From positions 1-64,000 of the forward strand of contig OY781061.1 in the NCBI GenBank assembly GCA_963676515.1: DNA of 64,000 bases, in the 5' to 3' direction. Positions 1 to 12,140 of this stretch are shown here, piece by piece. The DNA is from G963667145 sp963676515 [NCBI: Candidatus Cloacimonadota bacterium]. GTDB lineage: Bacteria; Cloacimonadota; Cloacimonadia; G963667145. A program made the translations under genes and the position numbers. Every line of letters starts with the position of its first letter. Positions within the stretch are counted from its first letter, which is position 1. The notes beneath the pieces were generated by a model. That model did no database searches, was not told where the DNA came from, and saw only the letters and a list, made by a program, of their open reading frames with translations.

Positions 1-793
<793 letters not shown>

Positions 794-831
794 TCAGCGG
801 GACTTTAGAAACCACAGATAAACACGGATGA

Positions 832-1062
832 CTGTCCCTTGATAGCATCGTGTGGAGAATGGATTCCCGTTTTCACGGGAATGAGGACTGGTGAGAGAGA
901 GGAGCGAGTGGTGAGTAAACACAATGATTGATGGAGACACAAAGCAGACGATGAGCGAGAATAAGAACGAGTGGCAACACATGGCGAGTGGTGTGCAGGA
1001 ATGGGGACTGGTGGTGTGCTTCCTTGCCTTGCTTCCCTCATCCTCGCGAAAGCAGGGATTCA
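832..1062. repeat. Composite MITE-like repeat, copy A
   Basis: Starts with CTGTCCCTTGATAGCATCG, shared with copy B at 1623. The body from 861 is bounded by inverted ends: left 861-887 (GGATTCCCGTTTTCACGGGA..., itself a hairpin) and right 1036-1061, whose reverse complement matches it imperfectly. Inside is a ~90-bp core (about 881-980) with the phrases GAGTGGTGAGTAAACACAAT and GAGCGAGAATAAGAACGAG, present once here and twice in copy B. No transposase or coding potential is visible; looks like a non-autonomous repeat. Confidence 0.75.
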
Positions 1063-1144
1063 AGGGCGGGGATGGGCTAACAAATACTTAAAGCAGGAAG
1101 CGTTAAATTCGTTGACCGCCTGAAACAAATGGCTGTGCAAGGAA

Positions 1145-1184
1145 CTGTAGGGACGCAAAATTTTGCGTCTTCAGCGTGCGAGGA
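1145..1184. repeat. Palindromic repeat, copy 1
   Basis: Contains the perfect 18-bp palindrome GACGCAAAATTTTGCGTC (1152-1169), preceded by CTGTAG and followed by TTCAGCGTGCG. The same ~40-bp unit recurs at 1526-1564 with only a few changes outside the palindrome. Confidence 0.85.
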
Positions 1185-1243
1185 AGGTTTAGAATTTAGC
1201 TTACGGCTTTGGTATTTTGACCGTATGCTTTGTTTCGTATGCA

Positions 1244-1280
1244 TTCCCAAGCTGGAGCTTGGGAACGAGGGGAAACCCCT
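1244..1280. repeat. Two adjacent hairpins
   Basis: TTCCCAAGCT-GG-AGCTTGGGAA (1244-1265) is a 10-bp perfect stem, directly followed by GAGGGG-AAA-CCCCTC (1266-1280). The first resembles short intergenic palindromes scattered in many environmental genomes. No T-tract follows, so these are not simple terminators. Confidence 0.75.
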
Positions 1281-1320
1281 CTGATAAGAGAGGATGCCTG
1301 CTTTTTATCTTTCAGCTGGA

Positions 1321-1361
1321 CTCCATCTTTTCTTTGAACGCTCAACGAAAAGATAGAGGAG
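1321..1361. repeat. Long imperfect hairpin
   Basis: Left arm CTCCATCTTTTCTTTGA and right arm TCAACGAAAAGATAGAGGAG around the 4-nt loop ACGC; TTGA/TCAA and TCTTTTC/GAAAAGA pair perfectly, with one mismatch and a small bulge. Function unknown; part of the repeat mosaic. Confidence 0.6.
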
Positions 1362-1525
1362 AAAAGAAAACCGCTCCGCTTCAATCCGCCAGAGACATGG
1401 CGTGAGGAGTTTACAGCGTTCGTGGTGGAGAGCACCTCCGAGATTTGTTCTTAGCTATCCATTTCCGATTGCTAGCGTTGCAATGCCAAAGACGACTGAC
1501 TGTGTCTCTGGCTCTGCCCGTGAAG

Positions 1526-1564
1526 CTGTAGAGACGCAAAATTTTGCGTCTTCAGCGTGCGGGA
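1526..1564. repeat. Palindromic repeat, copy 2
   Basis: Second copy of the unit at 1145-1184, with the identical palindrome at 1533-1550 and the same right flank TTCAGCGTGCG. Same orientation, about 380 bp apart. Confidence 0.85.
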
Positions 1565-1622
1565 GAATGACAGTGACCACGGATGGACACAGATGAGGGC
1601 GTGTAGTAGAACTGCCCTGCCC

Positions 1623-1976
1623 CTGTCCCTTGATAGCATCGTGTGGGAGAATGGATTCCCGCTTTCGCGGGAATGAGGGCTGGTGGGAGAGAGGAACGAG
1701 TGGTGAGCAAACACAATGGGTGATGGAGACAGAAAGCAGACGATGAGCGAGAATAAGAACGAGTGATGCTATAAGAATGGTAATGAGCAGGGATGAGGGC
1801 TGGTGAGAGAGAGGAACAAGTGGTGAGTAAACACAATGATTGATGGAGACACAAAGCAGACGATGAGCGAGAATAAGAACGAGTGGTAACACAAGGCGTG
1901 CGGTGTGCAGGAATGGGGATTGGTGGTGTGCTTCTTTGCCTTGCTTCCCTCATCCTCGCGGAAGCGGGAATCCAAG
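1623..1976. repeat. Composite MITE-like repeat, copy B (core duplicated)
   Basis: Homologous to copy A from CTGTCCCTTGATAGCATCG onward. Inverted ends are at 1653-1679 (ATTCCCGCTTTCGCGGGAAT, a perfect hairpin) and 1948-1974. The ~90-bp core occurs twice in tandem (about 1673-1766 and 1794-1886), separated by a short unrelated stretch, so this copy is about 120 bp longer than copy A. Divergence between copies is mostly single-base changes. Confidence 0.75.
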
Positions 1977-2080
1977 GTTGGGTTGGGTTCGCTTACGATT
2001 GATAATCACCTTATTTTTCAGTTGACACGGTGATAGGTACGCTTAGTTTGGTTTGAAGATTTTACAGAGGAGGTTGTAAG

Positions 2081-2506
2081 ATGTTGAAAGAACTAAAATT
2101 AGGCAGGACATTTGTGGGCAGAGTGGCACAGGGAAAGGATGCACTTGATTCTATTACCGCATTTGCCCAAGAGCAAAACATAGTTTTAGGCAAAGTTAGC
2201 GGTATCGGAGCTTTGGAAAAGGTGACTATCGGCTATTTCGATGGCAAGCAGTACCATTACAAGAGCTTTGCTGAACCTGTAGAGGTGGCATCTTTGGAGG
2301 GGAATATTTCTCTGAAAGATGGCAGAGTGTTTGCACATTTGCATGTAAATGTTGCCGACAAAAATTTCAACTCTTATGGTGGACATTTGGCAGCCTCAGA
2401 AGTTTTTTGTTTGGAGTTTGTCATCCAAGAGTATTTGGGCGAAGAGTACACGAGGCAAGAAGATCAAGAGATTCCCTTGTCGGTGTGGAGCAAGAAGATT
2501 TATTAA
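2081..2506 (+). CDS. PPC/DUF296-domain protein
   Basis: A 141-residue single-domain protein of the PPC (plants and prokaryotes conserved, DUF296) family. The family signature is visible: an early GIGAL turn, a central HLHVNVAD segment and GGHLA, whose histidines form the family's probable metal site. Bacterial members are small trimeric proteins, often annotated as putative DNA-binding because of similarity to plant AHL proteins; the bacterial function is not established. The start is well supported by GAGGAGG 6-12 nt upstream. It is followed 33 bp later by the sugar isomerase gene and is probably co-transcribed with it. There is no signal peptide, so it is probably cytoplasmic. Confidence 0.85.
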   Translation: MLKELKLGRTFVGRVAQGKDALDSITAFAQEQNIVLGKVSGIGALEKVTIGYFDGKQYHYKSFAEPVEVASLEGNISLKDGRVFAHLHVNVADKNFNSYGGHLAASEVFCLEFVIQEYLGEEYTRQEDQEIPLSVWSKKIY

Positions 2507-2539
2507 AAAAAGATTAAGAAATATAAGGAATTTTAGATT

Positions 2540-3517
2540 ATGGATATGAATTCGATGCACGATTTGATTACGCATTTGCCACAACATATATACAATGGTT
2601 ATCACAATGTGAGCGTGCCTGCTCAAAAGGGCAGTGTAGATAAGCTGGTGATCTGTGGAATGGGAGGCTCAGGCATAGCTGGACACATCATCGCTGGGGC
2701 TTACGGTGATAAGTTCCCTGTGAGAGTGGCTAGTGACTACAGCCCTGGGTATGTGGACGAACGGACATTGCTCATCGCGGTCTCTTACTCGGGCAATACA
2801 GAGGAGACCTTGGCTTGCTACATGGCAGCTCAAGAGCGGACAAAGAACATCGCAGGAGTAACCACAGGTGGCGAGCTGGAGAAGCTGATGGCAGGCAAGT
2901 ACCCACTAGTCAAACTGCAAGAGGGCTTCCCACCAAGAGCGGCGGTAGCTTATCTATTTGGTGCGGTGCACAAGATATTAGAGGCGTATGGCTTAGCAGC
3001 GAGCATCGAGCAAGAGATAAGTGCTACTACCAGCCAGTTGGCAGGGAAAGTGGAGGCTGTCTTCGAGGAATCGTCACTGGAGCAAAATCTCGCTAAACAG
3101 ATTGCTGTGAAGCTCAAAGGCAAGATAGCGGTGGTGTATGCTAGCCAGCCAGCTTATGGGTGTGCAGCTTACAGGATGAAGTGCCAGATAAACGAAAACG
3201 CCAATTCGCCAGCTTTTTGGCACAATTTCCCCGAGATGAATCATAACGAGATTGAGGGTTATTACCACCAAGATTTGCCGATAATGCCTGTGTTTTTGCT
3301 AGATTTCGAGTTGGAGCAGAGGTATCAGAAAAGGATAGACATCTTCTCTAAGCTGATAGATGAAAAGATCGAGATATACGCCGAGGGTAAATCGTATATC
3401 GAAAAAGTTTTTTCACTCATTTTTATCGGAGATATGGTGAGTTACTATTTGGCTCTGGAAAACGGTGTGGATCCTTTTGCTATCGAGAACATTATGTTTT
3501 TGAAAAAAAATCTTTAA
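2540..3517 (+). CDS. Bifunctional phosphoglucose/phosphomannose isomerase
   Basis: A 325-residue SIS-fold enzyme of the PGI/PMI type, which interconverts fructose-6-phosphate with glucose-6-phosphate or mannose-6-phosphate. Near the N terminus VICGMGGSGIAG forms the first phosphate-binding loop; VSYSGNTEETL is the SIS phosphate-binding signature; GFPPRAAVAY carries the conserved Pro-Arg seen in this subfamily. Late in the protein a His sits in FWHNFPEMNHNEIEG, matching the family's catalytic region. The length fits the archaeal/bacterial PGI/PMI family rather than the ~550-residue classical Pgi. It would link glycolysis to mannose-containing sugars; a phosphohexomutase (31973) and a mannosyltransferase-like gene (36320) lie downstream in the window. 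Start ATG 2540 follows AAGGAA; ATG 2546 is an alternative. Confidence 0.9.
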   Translation: MDMNSMHDLITHLPQHIYNGYHNVSVPAQKGSVDKLVICGMGGSGIAGHIIAGAYGDKFPVRVASDYSPGYVDERTLLIAVSYSGNTEETLACYMAAQERTKNIAGVTTGGELEKLMAGKYPLVKLQEGFPPRAAVAYLFGAVHKILEAYGLAASIEQEISATTSQLAGKVEAVFEESSLEQNLAKQIAVKLKGKIAVVYASQPAYGCAAYRMKCQINENANSPAFWHNFPEMNHNEIEGYYHQDLPIMPVFLLDFELEQRYQKRIDIFSKLIDEKIEIYAEGKSYIEKVFSLIFIGDMVSYYLALENGVDPFAIENIMFLKKNL

Positions 3518-3531
3518 GGCTAGGGTTTTAG

Positions 3532-6830
<3,299 letters not shown>

Positions 6831-6834
<4 letters not shown>

Positions 6835-7415
6835 ATCATCGCCTTTTTTAAAATATTTTGGATAATCTCTACTGTTGTTTCGGTGGTGGTGTTTCCCATA
6901 TCCAAAACCAAATCGGCTACCTCTAAATACCAATCTAAGCGAGAATCGAAAAGCACTTTCATCTTGGCTACATCTTGCGAGAAGAGCGGTCTTTTCTTGT
7001 CGTTTTCCACCCTCTTGCAAGCTACTGCTGGCGGCAAATAAAGGAAGATGTTGTAGTAGTTCGCTTTTAGCTCTGAGCGTGCTTCTGCTATGGTGATTAC
7101 TCCGCCACCAGTAGCAAGGCAGATAGGCGTAGGCTCTTTAGCTATTTCTTTGAGCAAAGTTAGCTCCAGATTTCTGAATCTTGCTTCTCCAAAGTTTTTG
7201 AAGATATCGTAAATTTTGAGCATAGCCCTTTTTTCGACAAGGAAATCCAGATCAAGTGCTTGTCGCCCGAGAGCGTTGCAGATAGTCGTCTTGCCAGCAC
7301 CCATAAATCCCACAAGGCTAAGATGTTTTTTATTTGCGGGTAAAGAAACAAAAGGGGCGTTATCGCCCCCTCTGATTTTTAGTTTGTTAAATTTTTCGAG
7401 TTGTTTTTCGGTCAT
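6831..7415 (-). CDS. aroK: Shikimate kinase
   Basis: A 194-residue P-loop kinase phosphorylating shikimate in chorismate synthesis. The Walker A motif is GFMGAGKTT near residues 36-44; DLDF follows (usual DxD metal/shikimate site); FGEARFRNLE matches the FGExxFR shikimate-binding signature, and CLATGGGV the GGG shikimate site. There is a lid with an Arg in KKRPLF. The N terminus has about 30 residues more than typical ~170-residue AroK, so an internal start is possible, but no better ATG is visible. It lies 1 bp after metK on the same strand and is probably translated from the riboswitch-controlled metK message. Confidence 0.92.
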
Positions 7416-7416
7416 T

Positions 7417-8565
7417 CTATTTTACAGACTGTTTTAGTTTCTCCACCATATCTGTGGCTTCCCAAGGGAACTCTGCACGACCGAAGTGACCGTAAGCTGC
7501 AGTAGCAGCGTAAATAGGTCTTTTCAGATCGAGATGTTTTATTAGCTCAGCTGGTTTGAGAGGGAATATCTTTTTTACAGCTTCTACTATCTTTTCATCG
7601 GCGATGGAGCCAGTGCCGAAGGTGTCCACTAGCACAGAGACAGGGTCTGCCACTCCGATAGCGTATGCAAGCTGCACTTCGCATCTGTCCGCCAAGTCGG
7701 CTGCGACGATGTTTTTGGAGATGTATCTTGCCATGTAGGAGGCACTGCGGTCAACTTTGGATGGGTCTTTGCCGCTGAAGCATCCTCCACCGTGGCTACC
7801 TTTGCCTCCATAGGTGTCCACTATTATCTTGCGTCCAGTCAGACCTGTGTCGGCGTGTGGTCCGCCCAAGACAAATCTGCCTGTAGGGTTGATGTGGATT
7901 TTTGTGTCACTGTCAATTAAATTTTTGCCGATAACTGGCTGGATAATTTTTGCTAAGATATCTTTGCGGATTTGTTCCAGACTCACTTCTGGATCGTGCT
8001 GAGTGGAGACAACCACTGCTTCCACGCGGACGGGCTTGTCTTCTTTATATTCCACGGTTACTTGCGATTTGCCGTCGGGGCGTAAGTAGCTGAGCTCTCC
8101 AGATTTGCGAACCTCAGAAAGTTTTTTGGTCAATTTGTGGCTGAGCATTATCGGTAAGGGCATCAGCTCGGGAGTCTCTTTGCAGGCGTAACCGAACATC
8201 ATTCCTTGGTCGCCAGCTCCTTGCTCATGCTTGGTGTACTCGTCCACACCCATAGCGATGTCTCGTGACTGTTTGTCTATGGTGGTCATTACGGCACAAG
8301 TTCTGGCATCTATTCCGTAGTCGGCATTGGTGTAGCCAATCTTCCTCAGGGTGTCGCGTACCACAGTAGAGATGTCCACATAGCAACTGGTGGTGATTTC
8401 TCCTCCCACAAGTGCCATCCCTGTAGTCACGAAAGTTTCGCAGGCGACGCGTGCTTCAGAGTCTTGGGTTAAGATTGCATCAAGAATTGAATCTGAGATT
8501 TGGTCACAAATCTTATCAGGGTGACCTTCGGTTACAGATTCGCTGGTGAAAAAATAGTTTGTCAT
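7417..8565 (-). CDS. metK: S-adenosylmethionine synthetase
   Basis: A 382-residue methionine adenosyltransferase making SAM from methionine and ATP. Signatures: [20 protein letters not shown] at the N terminus (ATP/Mg), [12 protein letters not shown] (hexapeptide-like loop), [20 protein letters not shown] and [19 protein letters not shown]. Length is standard. ATG 8565 is preceded by AAGGAG, which lies inside a SAM-II aptamer (8574-8628), so the product represses its own translation when SAM is plentiful. The gene is the first in a two-gene unit with aroK. Confidence 0.98.
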   Translation of the reverse strand: MTNYFFTSESVTEGHPDKICDQISDSILDAILTQDSEARVACETFVTTGMALVGGEITTSCYVDISTVVRDTLRKIGYTNADYGIDARTCAVMTTIDKQSRDIAMGVDEYTKHEQGAGDQGMMFGYACKETPELMPLPIMLSHKLTKKLSEVRKSGELSYLRPDGKSQVTVEYKEDKPVRVEAVVVSTQHDPEVSLEQIRKDILAKIIQPVIGKNLIDSDTKIHINPTGRFVLGGPHADTGLTGRKIIVDTYGGKGSHGGGCFSGKDPSKVDRSASYMARYISKNIVAADLADRCEVQLAYAIGVADPVSVLVDTFGTGSIADEKIVEAVKKIFPLKPAELIKHLDLKRPIYAATAAYGHFGRAEFPWEATDMVEKLKQSVK

Positions 8566-8573
8566 CTAAAATC

Positions 8574-8628
8574 TCCTTTTTAGCTTTTTTTTGTTGTTGC
8601 GGTGCAATATGGATCAAATCCCCGCAAC
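8574..8628 (-). promoter_or_regulatory. SAM-II riboswitch upstream of metK
   Basis: On the minus strand the metK leader has a 7-bp P1 stem, GTTGCGG (8622-8628) with CCGCAAC (8596-8602), enclosing a 19-nt loop with the conserved GATTTG and ATTGCA stretches, an A-rich linker, and then GCTAAAAAGGAG ending in the Shine-Dalgarno. This order and these conserved segments match the SAM-II (metA-type, SAM-alpha) aptamer: loop GATTT...TTGCA, and 3' GCTAAAAAGG. Loop CC can pair with the GG of the ribosome site, the expected pseudoknot that hides the site when SAM binds. The minus-strand TTGACT at 8700-8705 may mark the promoter. Confidence 0.88.
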
Positions 8629-8701
8629 TCTTTACTTAACAATCAATTATCTCGTGATAATTGCTCTTATTTTCCTCAAAAAAAGATTTCGTTAATTTGA
8701 G

Positions 8702-10315
8702 TCAATATTTTTTTCTGCTTTTTCTTTTAGGTCGATCACTAAATTGTCCTCTGTTGGACAAAGGTGTAACTTTGATAGGCAGATGAGCAAAACTTTTTGT
8801 ATTTAGTTTTTCGATCACCTTTTGCACCACTTTTCTATCAACCTCTAGTTCAGTTTTTTTTTCGTAAATATCTATTCGTCCTATCTCTACGCTTCTTTGT
8901 ACGCTTTTGATAAGATTAAAAAGGTCAGCTTTTTCAAAATCGTCATTTTTCCCGAGGTTGATTTTGATTTTGCTAAATCTTACTTTGGGAGCAGCGTTGA
9001 GGTCGGGTAATTTATGGTAATGACTCCAGAGTCTACTTAGTTGCATACCGACGAAAGATCTGATGAGCTCTTCTTTGGAAAAACGAGAAAACTCGAGGTA
9101 GGCAGCTTGGGCGAACTGGTCTAGTTGCTCGTCTACTTGGAAATCTTCTAAAGTTTTGCTCAATTCCATGAGTCTATTTTGACAAACTTCATCGCCAGAG
9201 GGTATCCGCTGAAACTCGATGGGAAGCCCTAACATCTTTTGGATAGTATCTATTTTTCTTTTCTCTTTTTGTCCGACGATGGAGACGCATATTCCTTTCT
9301 TGCCTGCTCTGCCAGTCCGCCCACTACGATGGACATATATTTCTGTGTCGTCTGGTAGTGCGTAATTGATGATGTGTGTGAGGTCTTTGACATCTATTCC
9401 ACGAGCGGCAACATCTGTAGCGATGAGCAATTTTAGATTTTTACTGCGAAATTTTTTCATCACTAACTCTCGCTGAGGCTGAGACATATCTCCATTGAAA
9501 GCTTCTACACGGTAGCCCAGCTTTTGCAATGCCATGCAGATATCTACTGTGTCTCGTTTGGTTCTGCAAAAAACAATGCCGTAAATGCCCGCGAAGTTGT
9601 CTAAGATTCTGGAGAGTACAGCGGTTTTTTGTTTGCCAGAGCAAAGATGGTAGTAATGTTGTACATTCATAACACCTTGATTTTGCTTGCCGATAGTTAC
9701 CTTGAGTGGATTTTTCAGATATTTGTTTGATGCTAGGCGTTCTACTTGTTTGTTCATCGTAGCAGAAAAAAGAAGCACCCTTTTTTCAGGATTGGTGAAA
9801 GACAAAATCTCTTCTAACTCTTCTTGGAAACCCATGTCTAGCATTTGGTCAGCTTCGTCTAGCACCAAGCATTTGATGCTGGAGAGGTTGAGTCTACGGC
9901 GATTGAGGAAATCCAGAGTCCTGCCTGGAGTACCTACGACCACTGCTGGATGCGTAGCTAGTGCATCTATTTGTTTTTTTATGTCGCCTCCACCGAAAAG
10001 GCTAATAACCTTAAATCCGCGGGAGTTTATTGAATAATCTTTTAGCTCTTGGCAAATTTGTTGCACTAACTCACGGGTGGGAGCTAAGATTAAGTATTGT
10101 ACTTTTTTTTCTTTGGGGTCAAAAGACTGAATCATCGGCAGACCGAAAGTGGCGGTTTTGCCAGAGCCTGTCTGGGACAGGACTATAAGGTGTTGGTCTG
10201 ATTCCAAGACCATCGGTATCACTTTAGACTGTACTTCGGTGGGTGTGATAAACCCCAACTTGTTTATAGTGGATAAAATCTCTTGATTTAATCCTAATTG
10301 ATCAAAATTCGGCAC
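8702..10315 (-). CDS. DEAD-box ATP-dependent RNA helicase with DbpA/CsdA-like RNA-binding domain
   Basis: A 537-residue RNA helicase, probably acting in ribosome assembly or RNA decay. The Q motif region (LGFITPTEVQ) is followed by SQTGSGKTATFG (motif I), PTRELVQQI (Ia), GTPGR (Ib), VLDEADQMLD (motif II) and SAT (III). The second RecA-like domain shows VFCRTKRDT, ATDVAARGIDV (V) and HRSGRTGRAGKKG (VI). After a linker the C terminus carries a DbpA/CsdA-type RNA-binding fold and ends in a basic tail (RPKRKSRKKY). GTG at 10313-10315 is the start, with AAGGAG 5 nt upstream. It could be called deaD or cshA; orthology cannot be settled by eye. Confidence 0.93.
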   Translation of the reverse strand: MPNFDQLGLNQEILSTINKLGFITPTEVQSKVIPMVLESDQHLIVLSQTGSGKTATFGLPMIQSFDPKEKKVQYLILAPTRELVQQICQELKDYSINSRGFKVISLFGGGDIKKQIDALATHPAVVVGTPGRTLDFLNRRRLNLSSIKCLVLDEADQMLDMGFQEELEEILSFTNPEKRVLLFSATMNKQVERLASNKYLKNPLKVTIGKQNQGVMNVQHYYHLCSGKQKTAVLSRILDNFAGIYGIVFCRTKRDTVDICMALQKLGYRVEAFNGDMSQPQRELVMKKFRSKNLKLLIATDVAARGIDVKDLTHIINYALPDDTEIYVHRSGRTGRAGKKGICVSIVGQKEKRKIDTIQKMLGLPIEFQRIPSGDEVCQNRLMELSKTLEDFQVDEQLDQFAQAAYLEFSRFSKEELIRSFVGMQLSRLWSHYHKLPDLNAAPKVRFSKIKINLGKNDDFEKADLFNLIKSVQRSVEIGRIDIYEKKTELEVDRKVVQKVIEKLNTKSFAHLPIKVTPLSNRGQFSDRPKRKSRKKY

Positions 10316-10587
10316 TAATTCTCCTTAAAATGGGTTTGTTTATATATAAATTAACTTTCTGATTTTTAATAATTTACTAGTTGTAAACTTTTGACAAGTG
10401 TAAATGTGTCAAACTATTTCCTTTTTGTAGGCGATAGCTTCGCTTGAAGGTAAAAAGAAGCAATGCTTAGCTTTGCTATTTTGCCCAAGGTAGCGTGCAA
10501 ATCTTCTACAACATTATGGTTGACATCATCTTAAGCAATTTAAATTTGCAAAGGGTACAATCAACTGAAAAAGGAAGTTTAAAAAAA
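10316..10587. promoter_or_regulatory. Divergent intergenic region with overlapping TTTGACA boxes
   Basis: Separates the helicase (minus) from hisF (plus). At 10390-10413 TTTGACA and its inverse TGTCAAA are 10 nt apart, giving a plus-strand -35-like box aimed at hisF and a minus-strand one aimed at the helicase; the two promoters would overlap. Small stem-forming phrases (GCGATAGCTTCGC near 10432) follow. The segment 10495-10587 is in frame with hisF but has no family similarity, so I treat it as untranslated leader. Confidence 0.5.
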
Positions 10588-11352
10588 ATGTTAGCCACGA
10601 GAATAATTCCTTGCCTGGATGTAGAAGATGGCAGAGTGGTAAAAGGTACAGGTTTCAAAGAGATAAAAGACGCTGGTGATCCGCTGGAACTAGCACGAAA
10701 GTACTATTTGCAGGGAGCTGACGAGCTGACTTTCTTGGACATCGGTGCTACTTACAAAAGCAAGCAGACACTTTTGGAGGTCGTGCGTAAGATTGCCAAA
10801 GTGGTGTTCATTCCCCTTACCGTAGGTGGTGGTATTCGCTCGGTGGACGATATCCGCCAAGCACTGCTAGCTGGGGCGGACAAGGTGAGCATCTGCTCGG
10901 CTGCGATAAAAAATCCACGCTTAATAAAGGAAGGTGCTGACATATACGGTAGTCAGTGTATCGTGCTTTCTGTGGATGCGAAGAGGGTTGGCGACAACAG
11001 TTGGCACTGCTTTACGGCTGGAGGACGAGTAGATACGGGCTACGATGTGTTGGAATGGGTGCAAGAGGCCATCGGGCTTGGAGCAGGCGAAATATTGCTG
11101 AACTCGATAGATGCTGATGGCACTGGCGATGGTTACGATCTAGAACTAACAAAAAGAGTGGAGGAGGTATCTTCCGTGCCAGTGATAGCCTCAGGTGGTG
11201 CAGGCAAGCTGGAGCACTTCAAGCAAGGCATTATCAAAGGGAGAGCGGACGCACTCCTGTTAGCTTCGCTTTTGCATTACGACAAGATGACCATACCCCA
11301 GATAAAGAAATATCTCAGTGGACAAGGACTGAATGTCCGACAAGGAGTTTAG
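10588..11352 (+). CDS. hisF: Imidazole glycerol phosphate synthase cyclase subunit HisF
   Basis: A 254-residue TIM barrel that closes the imidazole ring in histidine synthesis, using ammonia passed from the HisH glutaminase. The start [20 protein letters not shown] matches the family N terminus exactly; AAGGAAG sits 10 nt upstream, so ATG 10588 is chosen over frames further up. The two catalytic aspartates are present in IPCLD (residue 11) and SVDAKR (near 130). Phosphate sites [27 protein letters not shown] and SGGAGK are intact. No hisH or other his gene is in the window. It sits 2 bp before kdsA, so a role in surface-sugar synthesis (HisF-like WbuZ type) is conceivable, but the sequence looks like genuine HisF. 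Confidence 0.92.
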   Translation: MLATRIIPCLDVEDGRVVKGTGFKEIKDAGDPLELARKYYLQGADELTFLDIGATYKSKQTLLEVVRKIAKVVFIPLTVGGGIRSVDDIRQALLAGADKVSICSAAIKNPRLIKEGADIYGSQCIVLSVDAKRVGDNSWHCFTAGGRVDTGYDVLEWVQEAIGLGAGEILLNSIDADGTGDGYDLELTKRVEEVSSVPVIASGGAGKLEHFKQGIIKGRADALLLASLLHYDKMTIPQIKKYLSGQGLNVRQGV

Positions 11353-11354
11353 AG

Positions 11355-12128
11355 ATGATAGACTATAGTATATTGCAGAAGAAGCTCTTCTTATTCGCGG
11401 GACCTTGCGTTCTGGAGAGTTTGGATATGGGAAGAAGAGTTGCCGAGTACCTTTTGGAGAAAGCACCTTGTCCTGTGATTTTCAAGGCGTCCTTTGAAAA
11501 AGCTAACCGCACCAGCTCTGATTCTTATCAAGGACCTGGTTTGGAGCAAGGGCTCACCAATTTGCAAAAGATTAAGCAGGAGTTTGATTTGCCGATAGTC
11601 ACAGACATCCACCTGCCTGAACAAGCCAAGGTTGTGGCAGAGGTAGCGGATATTTTGCAGATACCAGCTTTCTTATCGCGACAGACAGCTCTATTGCAAG
11701 CAGCAGCAGCTACGGGCAAGATAATCAACATCAAAAAAGCCCAATTTATGGCAGCGGAAGATATGCAGGGAGCTATCGGGAAGTGTGGTGACAACAAAAA
11801 TCTCCTGCTCACCGAGAGGGGAACGAGCTTTGGTTATCACAATCTGGTGGTCGATTTTAGGAACTTCATCAAGTTGCAATCTTTTGGTTATCCTGTAGTT
11901 TACGATGTAACGCACTCTATGCAAGAGCCATCTAGTGGCAAGACTAGCGGTGGCACTCCACAATACGCTTTGCCTCTGGCAGCTGCGGCTCTGGCTACTG
12001 GAGCGGTGTCGGGGCTTTTCGTGGAAGCTCATCCCCAGCCGAGCAAGGCTTTGTGTGATGCCAGCACGATGCTGGATTTTGCTAAGCTAGACGCTTTATT
12101 TGATATTATCAGAAAATACCAGAAATAA
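11355..12128 (+). CDS. kdsA: KDO-8-phosphate synthase, metal-dependent type
   Basis: A 257-residue aldolase-type synthase condensing phosphoenolpyruvate and arabinose-5-phosphate to KDO-8-P, the first committed step to the KDO of lipopolysaccharide. Seen: FAGPCVLES near residue 15, KASFEKANRTS, TDIHLPEQ, IPAFLSRQT, KKAQFM, LTERGTSFGYHNLVVD, DVTHSMQ and EAHPQP...CDAST. The Cys in AGPC, His in THS, Glu in EAHP and Asp in CDAST correspond to the metal ligands of metal-dependent enzymes (Aquifex type); E. coli KdsA has Asn at the Cys position. It shows that the cell makes LPS. AAGGAG precedes ATG 11355 at the end of hisF. Confidence 0.96.
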   Translation: MIDYSILQKKLFLFAGPCVLESLDMGRRVAEYLLEKAPCPVIFKASFEKANRTSSDSYQGPGLEQGLTNLQKIKQEFDLPIVTDIHLPEQAKVVAEVADILQIPAFLSRQTALLQAAAATGKIINIKKAQFMAAEDMQGAIGKCGDNKNLLLTERGTSFGYHNLVVDFRNFIKLQSFGYPVVYDVTHSMQEPSSGKTSGGTPQYALPLAAAALATGAVSGLFVEAHPQPSKALCDASTMLDFAKLDALFDIIRKYQK

Positions 12129-12140
12129 GAGGAAAGAGAA

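Noticed and set aside
1196-1435. Possible small protein on the minus strand
   Set aside because: The frame is formed by consecutive hairpins (TTCCCAAGCT, GAGGGG and the 1321-1361 stem) and has no ribosome site or family resemblance.
794-1975. Minus-strand reading frames of 68-145 codons across the repeats
   Set aside because: They are repetitive Ser/Arg/His/Leu translations of the same repeat in several frames, lack ribosome sites and overlap one another. They are by-products of the repeats.
832-1976. Possible CRISPR array
   Set aside because: Repeat units are about 90 bp, only three in number, unequally spaced and not separated by uniform spacers; no cas gene is present.
10495-10587. N-terminal extension of HisF
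   Set aside because: The 31 extra codons have no ribosome site and no similarity to HisF; ATG 10588 has AAGGAAG and gives the exact family start.
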